A stretch of DNA of 64,000 nucleotides from Bacillota bacterium (GCA_023407175.1 JAEYMU010000006.1:62001-126000); one strand, 5' to 3'. Shown: positions 10,457 through 18,860, numbered from the stretch's first letter. Program-made: numbers and translations. Notes: generated from the sequence alone by a model not told the origin.

Positions 10457-10740
10457 ACCATTATCCTCCTCTTTACTTTTTATAAAATAATTAAAACTTT
10501 TTCATTCCAATGTGCATTAAATATTTGTGCATAGTTCTGATCATACTTTTATTCCTTAGATCGTTGTGAGATCTCTACATTATATGAATTGTATACACAG
10601 CAAATACTATTCCGGAGTGGAAGTATAGCATTTTGCAAACACTTTACCTGCAGGAAGTATTGGAGCAGAGGAATATATATCTGCTGTATATACAATATGT
10701 AATAACCATATAGTTTAGCAAATGACCTGCAGTTTTTCAC
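10457..10740. other. Gene-free upstream region of the surface-protein gene
   Basis: AT-rich and without a credible gene. A minus-strand TATAAT lies at 10579-10584 with only a weak -35 (GTATTT, 10602-10607), which would give a 5' leader of about 120 bases. The reading frame on the minus strand at 10549-10803 runs through the terminator hairpin and is not believable. Confidence 0.4.
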
Positions 10741-10790
10741 AGAAAAATCGCCATAGGCCCCTACGGATATTGAGCTTATGGCGATTTTCT
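10741..10790 (-). terminator. Terminator of the tail-collar operon
   Basis: Arms AGAAAAATCGCCATA and TATGGCGATTTTCT flank a 21-base loop. It lies 80 bp beyond the stop of the last collar gene and suggests that the giant gene is transcribed separately. Confidence 0.8.
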
Positions 10791-10870
10791 TAACACCAAT
10801 CATTAAGCCCCAGCAAAGGCTTTCTCATTCCTCTTTGCTTACAAAAATCACTACCCTGTCTGCTTTTGTA

Positions 10871-11404
10871 TTAGGACTGTGTAGGATAAATTCCAAAGAC
10901 AGCAATGATATAGTTCATAGCTATACTGGACATCCTATTTTCATGTGGTGCATTATTCCCTGTATTTGTAACAGAGGCTGCATTCATCGTTCTGATTGTG
11001 GCCGTATCCGGACTGGTCACATACTGCGTAATCCCTGGCGCAGCCCAGTAATTACCGGTCGGGTTCGGAGAAGTACCGCTCCCTGACTGGACACTAGCCG
11101 TATGTGAATGAACCGGCATATTATCTGTAGTTAAGGTAACCGATTCATTGCCGCCCTTCTGACCAACAGTGAATGCTACACTGCCCGAGGCTGTAAGCAA
11201 ATTCCCCTGACCAATCGGAACCCTTCCCCGAAAATCCGGTAATGCAAATTGATTTACTCCATCTCCACCATAAGTAATACCTATCAGTGAATACAACGCT
11301 TCGTTCCCTGCAATCGATAACAAACTTCCATCACAAAAGGCCCAATACTGCGGTGCATAATCTCCCGCGAACAAACGTATTTCACCAACATATTGATCGC
11401 TCAT
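10871..11404 (-). CDS. Phage-tail-collar domain protein (microcystin-dependent protein type), copy 3
   Basis: A 177-residue protein with the compact collar fold. The N-terminus runs GEIRLFAGDYAP, then WAFCDGSLLSI, ALYSLIGITYGGDG and FALPDFRGRVPIGQG; the C-terminal half has MPVHSHTASV and the MNYIIAVFGIYP end. These are the hallmarks of the microcystin-dependent-protein/tail-collar family. No signal peptide or membrane segment is visible. It is last in a five-gene operon and starts 2 bp after the DUF6916-like gene. There are no capsid, tape-measure or baseplate genes nearby, so this is a chromosomal cassette, not a prophage. The molecular role of this family outside phages is not established. 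Confidence 0.85.
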   Translation of the reverse strand: MSDQYVGEIRLFAGDYAPQYWAFCDGSLLSIAGNEALYSLIGITYGGDGVNQFALPDFRGRVPIGQGNLLTASGSVAFTVGQKGGNESVTLTTDNMPVHSHTASVQSGSGTSPNPTGNYWAAPGITQYVTSPDTATIRTMNAASVTNTGNNAPHENRMSSIAMNYIIAVFGIYPTQS

Positions 11405-11405
11405 T

Positions 11406-11717
11406 TTAACCTTCCTCCCGTTTTTTTATATTATTGAAGATTGCCTGATAATAGATGCCATCCTTTCGCCCTGTTATTATCGGACCGATAAACAGGAGAT
11501 GTTTCCCAACCTCTGGATGCTCAAATATATGAGTATCCTGGCTGAAAACACTACCGTTTATATGACGGAATAAAAGCGAAAATGTTTCAAAGGCTGATGT
11601 ACTGATATCTGTTATCTCAATTAATTCTATTTCTGTTCTGCTCTTATCCTCAGCCGTTACAAAAAAATCACAGTGCAGGTATGCTTCGAAATCCTGTCTA
11701 TGCAGTTGTTCCAGCAT
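11406..11717 (-). CDS. Small DUF6916-like protein
   Basis: A 103-residue soluble protein with no signal peptide. The pattern (LHRQDFEAYLHCDFFV at the N-terminus, a central FETFSLLFRHI and VFSQDTHIFEHPEVGKHLLFIGPI near the end) matches my memory of the small DUF6916 family, which is often found beside collar-domain genes; that assignment is from recollection and has not been searched. Its first 20 bases overlap the 3' end of the GNAT gene, so the two are translationally coupled. It has no known enzymatic motif. A structural or chaperone role within the cassette is a guess. Confidence 0.6.
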   Translation of the reverse strand: MLEQLHRQDFEAYLHCDFFVTAEDKSRTEIELIEITDISTSAFETFSLLFRHINGSVFSQDTHIFEHPEVGKHLLFIGPIITGRKDGIYYQAIFNNIKKREEG

Positions 11718-12216
11718 GATAAGCCCTCCCTGAAACCGGTCTTTCCATGTGATAATAAATTCCGTAGCTGTTTATTTCAACAAACCCCAAAGAAAAATAA
11801 AAAGAACGAATCGGATTATTCATCTCCACATGCAGGCTTACAATCTGGCCCTTTTGATCCGCTTCTTTCAACAGTTCTCGAAAAATTCGGCCGCCGACCC
11901 CCTGCCCCCGGTACTGTGGTAACAGTGCAATGTCAATAATATTCATCTTCTCCGGTTTTCTATCCACATACAATCGCCCAATGGGAATATCCCCAGCCAA
12001 AATCATATCATAGGATGCACTCGGATAATTCTGTTTATAATAGATATCCTGATATTGAAACTGCGACCGCAAAAAGCTGTCTACCTCAGTCTCGCTCCAG
12101 CCGGTGAGTGCCATCTCCTCTGCACGGGTGGAGGCATAAACAAAATATAAAAATTCGCAATCCTGTTCTGTCGTCTGCCGAAGACCTATGTATCCTGCAG
12201 CTTTGCAATCCGACAT
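11698..12216 (-). CDS. GNAT-family N-acetyltransferase
   Basis: Transfers an acetyl group from acetyl-CoA to an amine; the substrate is unknown. Motif A is clear near the middle (IALLPQYRGQGVGGRIF, the acetyl-CoA pyrophosphate loop), followed by SLHVEMNNPIRSFYFSLGFVEI, the usual motif B. I chose the ATG at 12216, because the ATG at 12228 directly abuts its only purine run, while 12216 has GGATGG eight bases upstream. It sits inside the collar operon, between collar copies 2 and 3, and overlaps the following gene. Its constant company suggests that it modifies a protein of the cassette, but the sequence does not show this. Confidence 0.82.
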   Translation of the reverse strand: MSDCKAAGYIGLRQTTEQDCEFLYFVYASTRAEEMALTGWSETEVDSFLRSQFQYQDIYYKQNYPSASYDMILAGDIPIGRLYVDRKPEKMNIIDIALLPQYRGQGVGGRIFRELLKEADQKGQIVSLHVEMNNPIRSFYFSLGFVEINSYGIYYHMERPVSGRAYHAGTTA

Positions 12217-12282
12217 CCCTTTCACCATCCTTTGTTCTAATAATCTTTCTCAAGGATTTTCTCCTTTTATAACCCGAATGTG

Positions 12283-12801
12283 CTACGGCCTATACGGATA
12301 CACTCCATCATAGCATATCATATACACCATTCTAAGATAAGGCTGAACATTGTTGTGCGGCTGCCCGGCACCTGCGGCCTGCAGCGCGAGAGAATTCATG
12401 GGAGTATCCGGTGCAGCTGTACTATACATGGGTGCATTGCATTTCGCCCAATAGCCACCGGTCGGATCCTGCTGCGTCGCATTTGCTGTGGTACAATTTA
12501 CAGTATGGGTATGGGTAGGCAATTGATTCTGTGCTAAAGTCACAGTTGAAGCTCCTACCTTCGTATTCACCTGCGAATAGGGAGTTAAGCCGGGTCCTGC
12601 TCCGAAGCCCATAATGGCACTATCTCTTAAATCCGGCAGATTGAAGAGATATTGTGAAGCATTCCCCCCATATTTAACACCGATAACTGCATATAATGCC
12701 TGATATTGCTGACCCGACAGCTGCTGTCCGCAGCACAAAAGCCACCCTACCGGGGCAAAGGTGCCTGCAAATAATCTAATTTCTCCAATATAAGGATCCA
12801 T
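12283..12801 (-). CDS. Phage-tail-collar domain protein (microcystin-dependent protein type), copy 2
   Basis: 172 residues. MDPYIGEIRLFAGTFAP, then WLLCCGQQLSGQQYQALYAVIGVKYGG and LFNLPDLRDSAIMGFGAG define the collar fold. QNQLPTHTHTV is the HxH segment also present in the other two copies, and the end is LRMVYMICYDGVYP. The ATG at 12801 has AAAGGAG upstream, which overlaps the stop of collar copy 1. It is clearly paralogous to copies 1 and 3 but strongly diverged, as expected for subunits that assemble together and not for recent duplicates. Cytoplasmic by sequence; the role is unknown. Confidence 0.85.
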   Translation of the reverse strand: MDPYIGEIRLFAGTFAPVGWLLCCGQQLSGQQYQALYAVIGVKYGGNASQYLFNLPDLRDSAIMGFGAGPGLTPYSQVNTKVGASTVTLAQNQLPTHTHTVNCTTANATQQDPTGGYWAKCNAPMYSTAAPDTPMNSLALQAAGAGQPHNNVQPYLRMVYMICYDGVYPYRP

Positions 12802-12813
12802 AGTTTTCTCCTT

Positions 12814-13323
12814 TCAAGGTCTTTGCGGATAAAGTCCCGTAAGTGCAATACAAAAATTAAGTACCGTATAGGGCTGCATATTTCCATGTCCTTGTCCGCC
12901 GCCGCTCGTGGTAACGGCATTTATATTTGCCGTATTATTTGCACTGGTTGAATACGGATTGTTTGAAGATGCCGCCCAGGCATATCCGGATCTAGCGGCA
13001 GGCGCGGGCTGCGTTCCCACATTATCATCCGCCATAACCGTATGTGTATGGGGCGGTAACTCCAAGGGATTCAGCGTATGCTGATATTCGCCTCCAGTTT
13101 CCCCAAAGCGGGCGCCTGAGTAATTCATAGGCAATGCCAGTCTTCCGCTAAGATCGGGAAGCTTAAAGGTTGTTATCCCGTCACCTCCATAATTGTTATT
13201 TAACAGCGAAAATAGTGCCGTACTCTGCGTTATTTGCAAAGTTTGGCCCTGGCACAGTGCCCAGCCCCGGGGGGCAAATTGAAAGGAAAATATTCTTATT
13301 TCCGCCAAAAAAGGTTCCGCCAT
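12814..13323 (-). CDS. Phage-tail-collar domain protein (microcystin-dependent protein type), copy 1
   Basis: First gene of the collar operon. The ATG at 13323 is preferred over the longer frame from 13338, because GGAGGAG lies seven bases before it; the protein is then 169 residues starting MAEPFLAEIRIF. Family motifs are WALCQGQTLQI, ALFSLLNNNYGGDG, FKLPDLSGRLALPM, LPPHTHTVMADD and LNFCIALTGLYP. Transcription probably starts at the 67-bp promoter element at 13445-13511, leaving a leader of about 150 bases that contains a hairpin (13385-13410). Confidence 0.86.
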   Translation of the reverse strand: MAEPFLAEIRIFSFQFAPRGWALCQGQTLQITQSTALFSLLNNNYGGDGITTFKLPDLSGRLALPMNYSGARFGETGGEYQHTLNPLELPPHTHTVMADDNVGTQPAPAARSGYAWAASSNNPYSTSANNTANINAVTTSGGGQGHGNMQPYTVLNFCIALTGLYPQRP

Positions 13324-13384
13324 ACTACACTCCTCCATTCTTTATCAGATAGTATTTTGCTATTTCTAAGACTTAAATGTTTTA

Positions 13385-13410
13385 CCGAATAAATCATTGG
13401 TATCATTCGG
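13385..13410 (-). other. Hairpin in the collar-operon leader
   Basis: CCGAAT and ATTCGG arms enclose 14 bases in the predicted 5' leader, about 60 bp before the first start codon. There is no T-run, so a terminator is unlikely. It could stabilise the mRNA or be bound by a regulator. Confidence 0.4.
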
Positions 13411-13444
13411 CATATTTTGTTCAAAAAGAATTCGTTATTACTAT

Positions 13445-13511
13445 TTATTCCTGTTTACTACTATTTCTTACATTACTATGCTATTGTATTATGGATACTT
13501 TTGTCAAGGAA
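13445..13511 (-). promoter_or_regulatory. Promoter element, copy A, driving the collar operon
   Basis: This 67-bp block matches 15956-16022 at 57 of 67 positions without a gap. It contains a minus-strand -35 TTGACA (13502-13507) and, 18 bp on, TAGCAT as a -10. Conservation extends well past the -10 (AAGAAATAG and AACAGGAATAA), which a bare core promoter would not require, so a shared regulator site is likely. Confidence 0.75.
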
Positions 13512-13530
13512 TTTTATGTAAATATGATTC

Positions 13531-13568
13531 AAAAAAACTCCCTATACTAATCAGTATAAAGAGTTTTT
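13531..13568 (-). terminator. Terminator of the kinase/response-regulator operon
   Basis: In the minus sense, AAAAACTC and the TATACT arm pair with AGTATA and GAGTTTTT around a four-base loop, followed by seven T residues. It lies 38 bp past the response-regulator stop, so the collar operon needs its own promoter. Confidence 0.85.
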
Positions 13569-13605
13569 ACAAAAAGCGGTATCGGCCAAATGGACATTTT
13601 TTCCT

Positions 13606-14241
13606 TCACAGAATTCCTGCCTCACGTGCCTTCTGTACTGCACTTATTTTATTGTTGACCCGGAGTCTGCTATAAATACTTCCCAAATGTGTCTTTACAC
13701 TGGAGACAGACAGATACAACCGCTCTGCAATTTCACGCTGAGTAAGCCCTTGGGAAAGCAAGGTCAATACCTGTGTCTCACGTTCGCTCAGATGAATGGA
13801 GGGCATTCCAACCTCCACATCTTCTTGTTTTTCGTACAGTGACAATACCCGTTCCGCATAGGTGCTGCGTTCCTTCCGACTGATTTGTGCTTGCAGCTTC
13901 TCTACCAGCTTTTGAAATCGTTCTTTCTTAATCGGTTTCATTATGTAATCCAAAGCATTCAATTCAAAGGCTTGAACCGCATATCGATTCCAACCTGTGA
14001 TAAAAACGATCATAACCTCCGGATTAATTACCAAAAGACGTTCTGCAAAGGCAAGCCCATCCATCCCGGGCAGCTCTATATCAATAAAAGCCACCTGCGG
14101 GCTGATAGAGAAGGCATCCTCCAAGGCCCTTAAGGGGGTTGTATATTTTCCGGCCACCCGTATAAAACCGGTTTTCTCCAGCATCTCACAGACCTCTTCC
14201 ATAATATATTGTTCATCATCCACTACAATGGCTTTTATCAT
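13606..14241 (-). CDS. Response regulator, receiver plus LuxR-type HTH
   Basis: 211 residues. The receiver domain (1-120) has the acidic pocket DDE near residue 8, the phospho-acceptor Asp in VAFIDIELPGMDG near 54 and the conserved Lys in DYIMKPIKKERF near 104. After a linker comes a LuxR/GerE helix-turn-helix (about 150-208) with LSERETQVLTLLSQGLTQREIAERLYLSVSSVKTHL-type motifs. It overlaps the kinase stop by four bases (ATGA), so the pair is co-translated. The receiver resembles those of LytTR-type regulators, but the output domain is LuxR-type. The duplicated promoter element suggests that it activates itself and the downstream collar genes; this is inferred from position. Confidence 0.92.
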   Translation of the reverse strand: MIKAIVVDDEQYIMEEVCEMLEKTGFIRVAGKYTTPLRALEDAFSISPQVAFIDIELPGMDGLAFAERLLVINPEVMIVFITGWNRYAVQAFELNALDYIMKPIKKERFQKLVEKLQAQISRKERSTYAERVLSLYEKQEDVEVGMPSIHLSERETQVLTLLSQGLTQREIAERLYLSVSSVKTHLGSIYSRLRVNNKISAVQKAREAGIL

Positions 14242-15938
14242 AAATACTCTCCTTTTTCTAAAACTGTACTGTTCGGGATACGGAAAGTAACCTGTGTCCC
14301 TTCTCCCTGCCGGCTTGCAATCTGCAGTCCTTCCCCGTAATGCTTCTGGAGCCGTCTGTGTATATTGGATAAACCGATGCTATGTATGTTATCTGTATCG
14401 CAGAGTATCTTTTTTAATGTTTCCTCCTCCATACCGACACCGTCATCACGAATCTCAAACCGGACACAGGTTCCCTCTTCTTTGATAGTCAGCCAGACAT
14501 TTCCTGCACCGGACTTTTTAAGAATGCCGTGACGGATAGAATTTTCCACCAGCGGCTGGAGCACAAGCCTTGGTATCAAAAGCCCGGGAAGGCTTATACA
14601 TAGTAAATGATAATTCAGTCTTTCCCGAAATCTTGCCTTCTCTATAGCGACATAAGTATTGACACTTTCCAGCTCCTTCTCTAAAGCTACCATCGGTGAA
14701 CCGCTGTCAAAATAATAGCAATTGGCGAGATGCTCTCCCAGCTCGGCAATCAGCTCCTTAGCCTCCTCCGGACAGCGTGTAATCATAGAGGCAATAACGC
14801 TAAGAGTATTATTAAAAAAATGCGGCTTTATTTGTGCCTGCAAAAAAGAGAGTTCACTTGTTTCTGCCTCACTGCGTGCTGCTAATGCGGCGGCTTCCAA
14901 TTGTCTCTGCTGCTCCACAAGCAGGGTCACATCATTCACAGTAAAAATCCAGCCTATCTGCCGTCCCTCTCCGGACCTAATATCGGTAAGCTGGGCGCGG
15001 TAATGCTTTGTTATGAGATTACTCTTCCATTCATAAAGAATACTCTCCGAATTCGTTGAAACCCGCTCCAACTCCGAATGATTTTTTAAAAAATCGGGCA
15101 GCATCAGACTTTTTGATAAACGGGAAAGCTCCGGATATAGCTCGACAAGGGCTTCATTGGCATCAATGATGCGTCCGGTTATATCGGCCAGGAGGATTCC
15201 CTCCATAGATTTGCGGAATACTTTTTCATAAGCAATGGGAATAAAACGGAACATACGAAAGTAGAATACGCCCATTACATACAGGAGGGCAGATAGTGCG
15301 GAGGCAACCGGCAGATAGTCCAGGCGGAGGGTATTAAGCGGAGAAGCTGTAAAATAGACCGCAAACCACGGCGGCAGCAGGGTAATCGCCATGGTAACAA
15401 TACCTTTGCGATGCTCTTTTGCTGATGCCAGAAAGGCATACACATATATAAGCAGACAAAAAAGACAGATCAGGGTACCGGAGAACACCATCACCCGAAA
15501 CAGAATTTCCTTTTGTGTCACCCGCACCATAAAGTATCCATTGCTGATAAAGCTTGCAGAGGAGATATATTGATGGTGGAGGGGATTGGTATAGAAAACC
15601 AGCATAAAAATGACAGGATGGTATAGTCCCACAATGCTGGCAAACCGCTGAATTCTTCTATCGGCTTCCACATATTCCAGAGTCATCATCAACCATAGAT
15701 AAGGCAGGATCGGAATGGCAAGGTACTGCACATAGCTCCAGAACTGTGCCTGGCCGGCCGTAACGGAGTTAATTCCGCACAGATAACCAAAAATATATAC
15801 AATGGATGAAAGAATCAAAAGAAAAAAATACCGGGTGGCAAACAGTTTCCGCTGTCTGATAACGTATACCAGCAAAATGAAAGCGCATATAAGGGAAATA
15901 AGAAGTATAGCGCTAACGGTATATTGTACGGCATTCAC
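14238..15938 (-). CDS. Membrane sensor histidine kinase, 7TM-PAS-LytS-type kinase
   Basis: 566 residues. The start is a GTG at 15938 behind AGGGGGTGG. Seven hydrophobic segments occupy residues 1-215 (7TM sensor region of the HisKA_7TM type), followed by a PAS domain (about 230-345, FRKSMEGILLADITGRIIDANEA). The phospho-acceptor His is in LQAQIKPHFFNNTLS near 375, the LytS/His_kinase arrangement. The ATPase domain follows with N-box LQPLVENSIRHG, DDGVGM and GLSNIHRRL. It autophosphorylates and passes phosphate to the response regulator encoded next. The signal is unknown. The gene is preceded by copy B of the 67-bp promoter element. Confidence 0.92.
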   Translation of the reverse strand: MNAVQYTVSAILLISLICAFILLVYVIRQRKLFATRYFFLLILSSIVYIFGYLCGINSVTAGQAQFWSYVQYLAIPILPYLWLMMTLEYVEADRRIQRFASIVGLYHPVIFMLVFYTNPLHHQYISSASFISNGYFMVRVTQKEILFRVMVFSGTLICLFCLLIYVYAFLASAKEHRKGIVTMAITLLPPWFAVYFTASPLNTLRLDYLPVASALSALLYVMGVFYFRMFRFIPIAYEKVFRKSMEGILLADITGRIIDANEALVELYPELSRLSKSLMLPDFLKNHSELERVSTNSESILYEWKSNLITKHYRAQLTDIRSGEGRQIGWIFTVNDVTLLVEQQRQLEAAALAARSEAETSELSFLQAQIKPHFFNNTLSVIASMITRCPEEAKELIAELGEHLANCYYFDSGSPMVALEKELESVNTYVAIEKARFRERLNYHLLCISLPGLLIPRLVLQPLVENSIRHGILKKSGAGNVWLTIKEEGTCVRFEIRDDGVGMEEETLKKILCDTDNIHSIGLSNIHRRLQKHYGEGLQIASRQGEGTQVTFRIPNSTVLEKGEYL

Positions 15939-15955
15939 CCGTCCACCCCCTAGAT

Positions 15956-16022
15956 TTATTCCTGTTTTTAACTATTTCTTGCATTATTATGCTATAGCAT
16001 TATTGATATTTTTGTCAAGAAA
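15956..16022 (-). promoter_or_regulatory. Promoter element, copy B, driving the kinase/regulator operon
   Basis: This is the partner of 13445-13511. The minus-strand -35 TTGACA lies at 16013-16018 and TAGCAT after 18 bp. It includes a perfect 12-bp palindrome ATGCTATAGCAT that is degenerate in copy A. The element ends 18 bp before the kinase start codon. Confidence 0.75.
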
Positions 16023-16096
16023 TATTAATCAACTGGGACCTATTATCCTATTTTGTCTAATAAGAACATATCCCTGGTCTTTTAAGGGGCAATTAA

Positions 16097-17128
16097 TTAG
16101 CTATTCTCAATAGATATATCCGTTAACTGTTGCTCCCATATGGTATCTATCGTGATTGGGTTTCCCTGAAAGCTGATTTTTACGTGATCCCCGAGGGAAT
16201 ACTTTTCTGCCTCGCCATCGGACAAATACACTATGAACCCGGAAGAATCACCACTGTCCAGCTTTAAGGCAATCAGGTTTGCAGTAATGTCCACAACATT
16301 CACAATACCGTTCACCGTATGCATGGCTTCAGCTCCCATTGACGTGCCGTCCGAAACAAAATTGTCTGTGATCACAGACGCAAGGGCTGCCGCGTAATTT
16401 TCCTGTGATACGTCATAAGACGTGACGCTATACGAAGTTTCCTTGCCGCGCAACTCAGCGTGATAACATTGCTTCCCTTCGCCATTTATATAGCTGAATA
16501 TGGTCACCCCTACTCCGTTAATTTCTGACTGCACCATTGTCTGTCCGCGCGCATCCATCCCGAAATTGAACATTGGGTAATGGTTTACTTTGTCAAGCAA
16601 AATATCGAACCGCTGCTGGCCGTCCTTTGAAAGGAAGGTAAAGGTATGGCTGTCGTAATAAGTTCCGCGGACTTCATTTTTGAAAATACCGTTAGACGAG
16701 CTTGGATTCTGCGGCTGCAGCTTGAATCCCGGAACAGCTTTTTCTATATTCAATACGGCTCCATAGTAGTCAAGAAACTCGATGTCAGTCAGGGAAATAA
16801 GATCGTCCGTGTTTAGGCTGAACATCGCAGTTGCCAAAGAGGGTTCTTCTTTCAGTTCGTTCAGAGTGATTGGGCTTTCGAGAGTCACGGGAGGAGTATC
16901 TTTTCCGGGGTCAGCTTCGAGGTCAACCCCGGGTCCAATCGGAGGATTTACCGTATGATTGTTTAGCGGCAGGATGACAGCGTACAAAATCACTCCGCAA
17001 AAACATGCCGCCATAGCGCTCCAGCGAATCCACGCTGGCCTCCTGCTATGGATGTTTTCGCTTTCACAACGCTCAATAAGGCTGCTTTCAATGCCTCCGA
17101 CAGCCTCGAAAAGTTCCATAGTATTCAT
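16097..17128 (-). CDS. Single-pass membrane protein paired with an ECF sigma factor
   Basis: 343 residues. A short N-terminal cytoplasmic part (1-33) is followed by one hydrophobic helix (about 34-54, WSAMAACFCGVILYAVIL) and a long extracellular region with no family that I can name. The gene overlaps the sigma-factor stop by four bases, the usual arrangement for an anti-sigma factor or sensor partner. The N-terminal region lacks a recognisable zinc-binding ZAS motif. The C-terminal approximately 80 residues (VNGIVNVVDITANLIALKL...) look like a small beta-barrel. An anti-sigma role is inferred from context only. Confidence 0.7.
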   Translation of the reverse strand: MNTMELFEAVGGIESSLIERCESENIHSRRPAWIRWSAMAACFCGVILYAVILPLNNHTVNPPIGPGVDLEADPGKDTPPVTLESPITLNELKEEPSLATAMFSLNTDDLISLTDIEFLDYYGAVLNIEKAVPGFKLQPQNPSSSNGIFKNEVRGTYYDSHTFTFLSKDGQQRFDILLDKVNHYPMFNFGMDARGQTMVQSEINGVGVTIFSYINGEGKQCYHAELRGKETSYSVTSYDVSQENYAAALASVITDNFVSDGTSMGAEAMHTVNGIVNVVDITANLIALKLDSGDSSGFIVYLSDGEAEKYSLGDHVKISFQGNPITIDTIWEQQLTDISIENS

Positions 17129-17685
17129 ACTAAATACCCCTCTTTCTGGAGATGGCTCCGTAATTTTTTCCGTGTACGGGATAAGTTCACCAATACGTTG
17201 CTTTCATTCAATCGATAAAGTGCGGCAATTTCTTCAATGGACTGCACATAGAAATAGCGGCGAATAAAGATATTACAGTCACGTTTTGAAAGCGTATATA
17301 AAAATTGGCTGATACTGTCGTTCAACTCATTCTGTAAAAGTACAGCCTCAACATTGGAAGATGATGCAATACATTCCTCCAACTCCTCTAATGCAATCGC
17401 AACCTCATTTTTGCCGCGCTTTTCCGTCATTTTGGACTTGTATCTATTAATGGAAAGGTTTCTTGTGATTTTTGCAAAAAAGGCGGACAATTTATTAGGG
17501 CGCTGTGGGGGTATTGCTTTCCATGCGTTAAGCCAAGTATCATTTACGCACTCCTCCGAATCCTCACGACTGGAGAGAATATGGTTGGCAACAGAAAAGC
17601 AATAAGAACCGTATTTGGTATTTGACTCTTTAATTGCCTGCTCATTTCGCTGCCAATAGAGATCAACAATTCCTTCGTCTAACAC
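17125..17685 (-). CDS. ECF-type RNA polymerase sigma factor
   Basis: 186 residues, GTG start at 17685 behind GGGGGAG. Region 2 is seen in YCFSVANHILSSREDSEECVNDTWLNAWKAIPP and region 4 in FIRRYFYVQSIEEIAALYRLNESNVLVNLSRTRKKLRSHL; together they give the two-domain sigma-70 ECF architecture with no region 3. It directs polymerase to a small regulon, usually including its own operon. The ATGA overlap with the membrane protein downstream supports a signalling pair. The region immediately upstream carries TGTTGTCTATATAG, a possible self-recognised promoter, but I cannot assign the ECF subgroup. Confidence 0.9.
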   Translation of the reverse strand: MLDEGIVDLYWQRNEQAIKESNTKYGSYCFSVANHILSSREDSEECVNDTWLNAWKAIPPQRPNKLSAFFAKITRNLSINRYKSKMTEKRGKNEVAIALEELEECIASSSNVEAVLLQNELNDSISQFLYTLSKRDCNIFIRRYFYVQSIEEIAALYRLNESNVLVNLSRTRKKLRSHLQKEGYLV

Positions 17686-17833
17686 GTTATCTCCCCCTCA
17701 CTTGTTTAAATCCTTCATCTATATAGACAACATTTTTCAGAAAACCTAACAAGCTATTTAAAATAAATTTATCTCATTGTATCTCAATTTAATCAAGTCA
17801 GCAAGCATGTCAAAGAAAACACAAGTTATAATC

Positions 17834-17880
17834 AAAAAAGCCTGCAGGCTGCTTTTATGCTACGCCTGCAAGCTTTTATT
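17834..17880 (-). terminator. Terminator of the aldo/keto reductase gene
   Basis: In the minus sense AAAAGCTTGCAGG pairs with CCTGCAGGCTTTTTT around a 16-base loop. It lies about 60 bp past the reductase stop and is followed by a T-run. Confidence 0.85.
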
Positions 17881-17939
17881 CTTATCTTATACCATCCTTG
17901 CTCCTGCCAAAATCCAGGGCAAATGTCCGGGAGCTGATA

Positions 17940-18860
17940 CTATGGCAATATATTGCCTGCCGAAACATATATCTCATACCATTCTTCCCTGGTCAGATAT
18001 AATTCGGAAACAGCACAGATCTCCTCTAAACGCTTCTCATTCATGGTTCCCGTAACCGGCTGCAGCTTGGCAGGATGTCTTAACAGCCAGGCCATAGCTA
18101 TGGCAGTATTGCTGGCCTCATATTTAGAGGCAATCCGGTTGATGGTCTCATTCAGCTTCGGGAATTTCTCGTTATCCAGAAATACTCCTTCAAAAAATCC
18201 ATACTGATACGGAGACCAGGGCTGAATTGTAATATCCTGAAGCCTGCAAAAATCCAGAACACTTCCGTCCCTGTCCACAGCCTTATCGGTAAGCATATTC
18301 ACCTCAAATCCATTACTGATCATATTCGTATAGGCAGCACCGAGCTGCAGCTGATTTGCCACAATCGGCTGTTTTACATACTTCTGCAACAACTGTATTT
18401 GCATCGGTTTTTGATTGGATACGCCAAAATGCCTTACCTTACCGGCCTCCTCCAGCTGATCAAAGGCCTCTGCAACCTCCTCCGGTTCTACCAGCGCATC
18501 GGGCCTGTGAAGCAGCAGGACATCCAGATAATCTGTTTTCAACCGTTTTAAAATGCCATCCACGGAGTTTAAAATATGCTCCTTGGAAAAATCAAACATA
18601 ACTCCCGGCCTGATTCCGCATTTTGATTGCAGGATTATTTTCTCACGGAGTGACGGCTTCATCGGAAGCACCTCCGCAAATATCTCTTCACATTGTCCGG
18701 CTCCGTAGATATCCGCATGATCAAAGAAATTCGCTCCAAGCTCAAGAGCCCTATTAACAAAGCTTTCTGCTTTCTTTCTCTCAATACCGTTAATCCTCAT
18801 GCAGCCGATTGCAATATTCGGAACCTCCAGACCGCTTTTTCCCAACTCTATTTTCTTCAT
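17940..18860 (-). CDS. Aldo/keto reductase, YdhF-like
   Basis: NADPH-dependent carbonyl reductase, 306 residues, cytosolic. The catalytic tetrad is visible: Asp and Tyr in FFDHADIYGAGQ (about 47-55), Lys in IILQSKCG (near 80) and His in VLLLHRPD (near 117). VRHFGVSNQ and IQPWSPYQYG are further AKR signatures. RBS TTAGGAGG lies seven bases before the ATG. The gene is monocistronic, between its own terminator and a promoter with an unusual 19-bp spacer and a centred palindrome, so it is probably induced by a MerR-family activator. The natural substrate is unknown. Confidence 0.92.
   Translation of the reverse strand: MKKIELGKSGLEVPNIAIGCMRINGIERKKAESFVNRALELGANFFDHADIYGAGQCEEIFAEVLPMKPSLREKIILQSKCGIRPGVMFDFSKEHILNSVDGILKRLKTDYLDVLLLHRPDALVEPEEVAEAFDQLEEAGKVRHFGVSNQKPMQIQLLQKYVKQPIVANQLQLGAAYTNMISNGFEVNMLTDKAVDRDGSVLDFCRLQDITIQPWSPYQYGFFEGVFLDNEKFPKLNETINRIASKYEASNTAIAMAWLLRHPAKLQPVTGTMNEKRLEEICAVSELYLTREEWYEIYVSAGNILP

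Noticed and set aside
10549..10803. 84-codon minus-strand reading frame upstream of the surface-protein gene
   Set aside because: It runs through the terminator hairpin at 10741-10790 and has neither a ribosome binding site nor a protein-like composition.
10871..13323. Prophage or phage-tail remnant
   Set aside because: Only collar-fold proteins are present; no capsid, terminase, baseplate, lysis, integrase or attachment sites are seen, and the operon has conserved non-phage companions.
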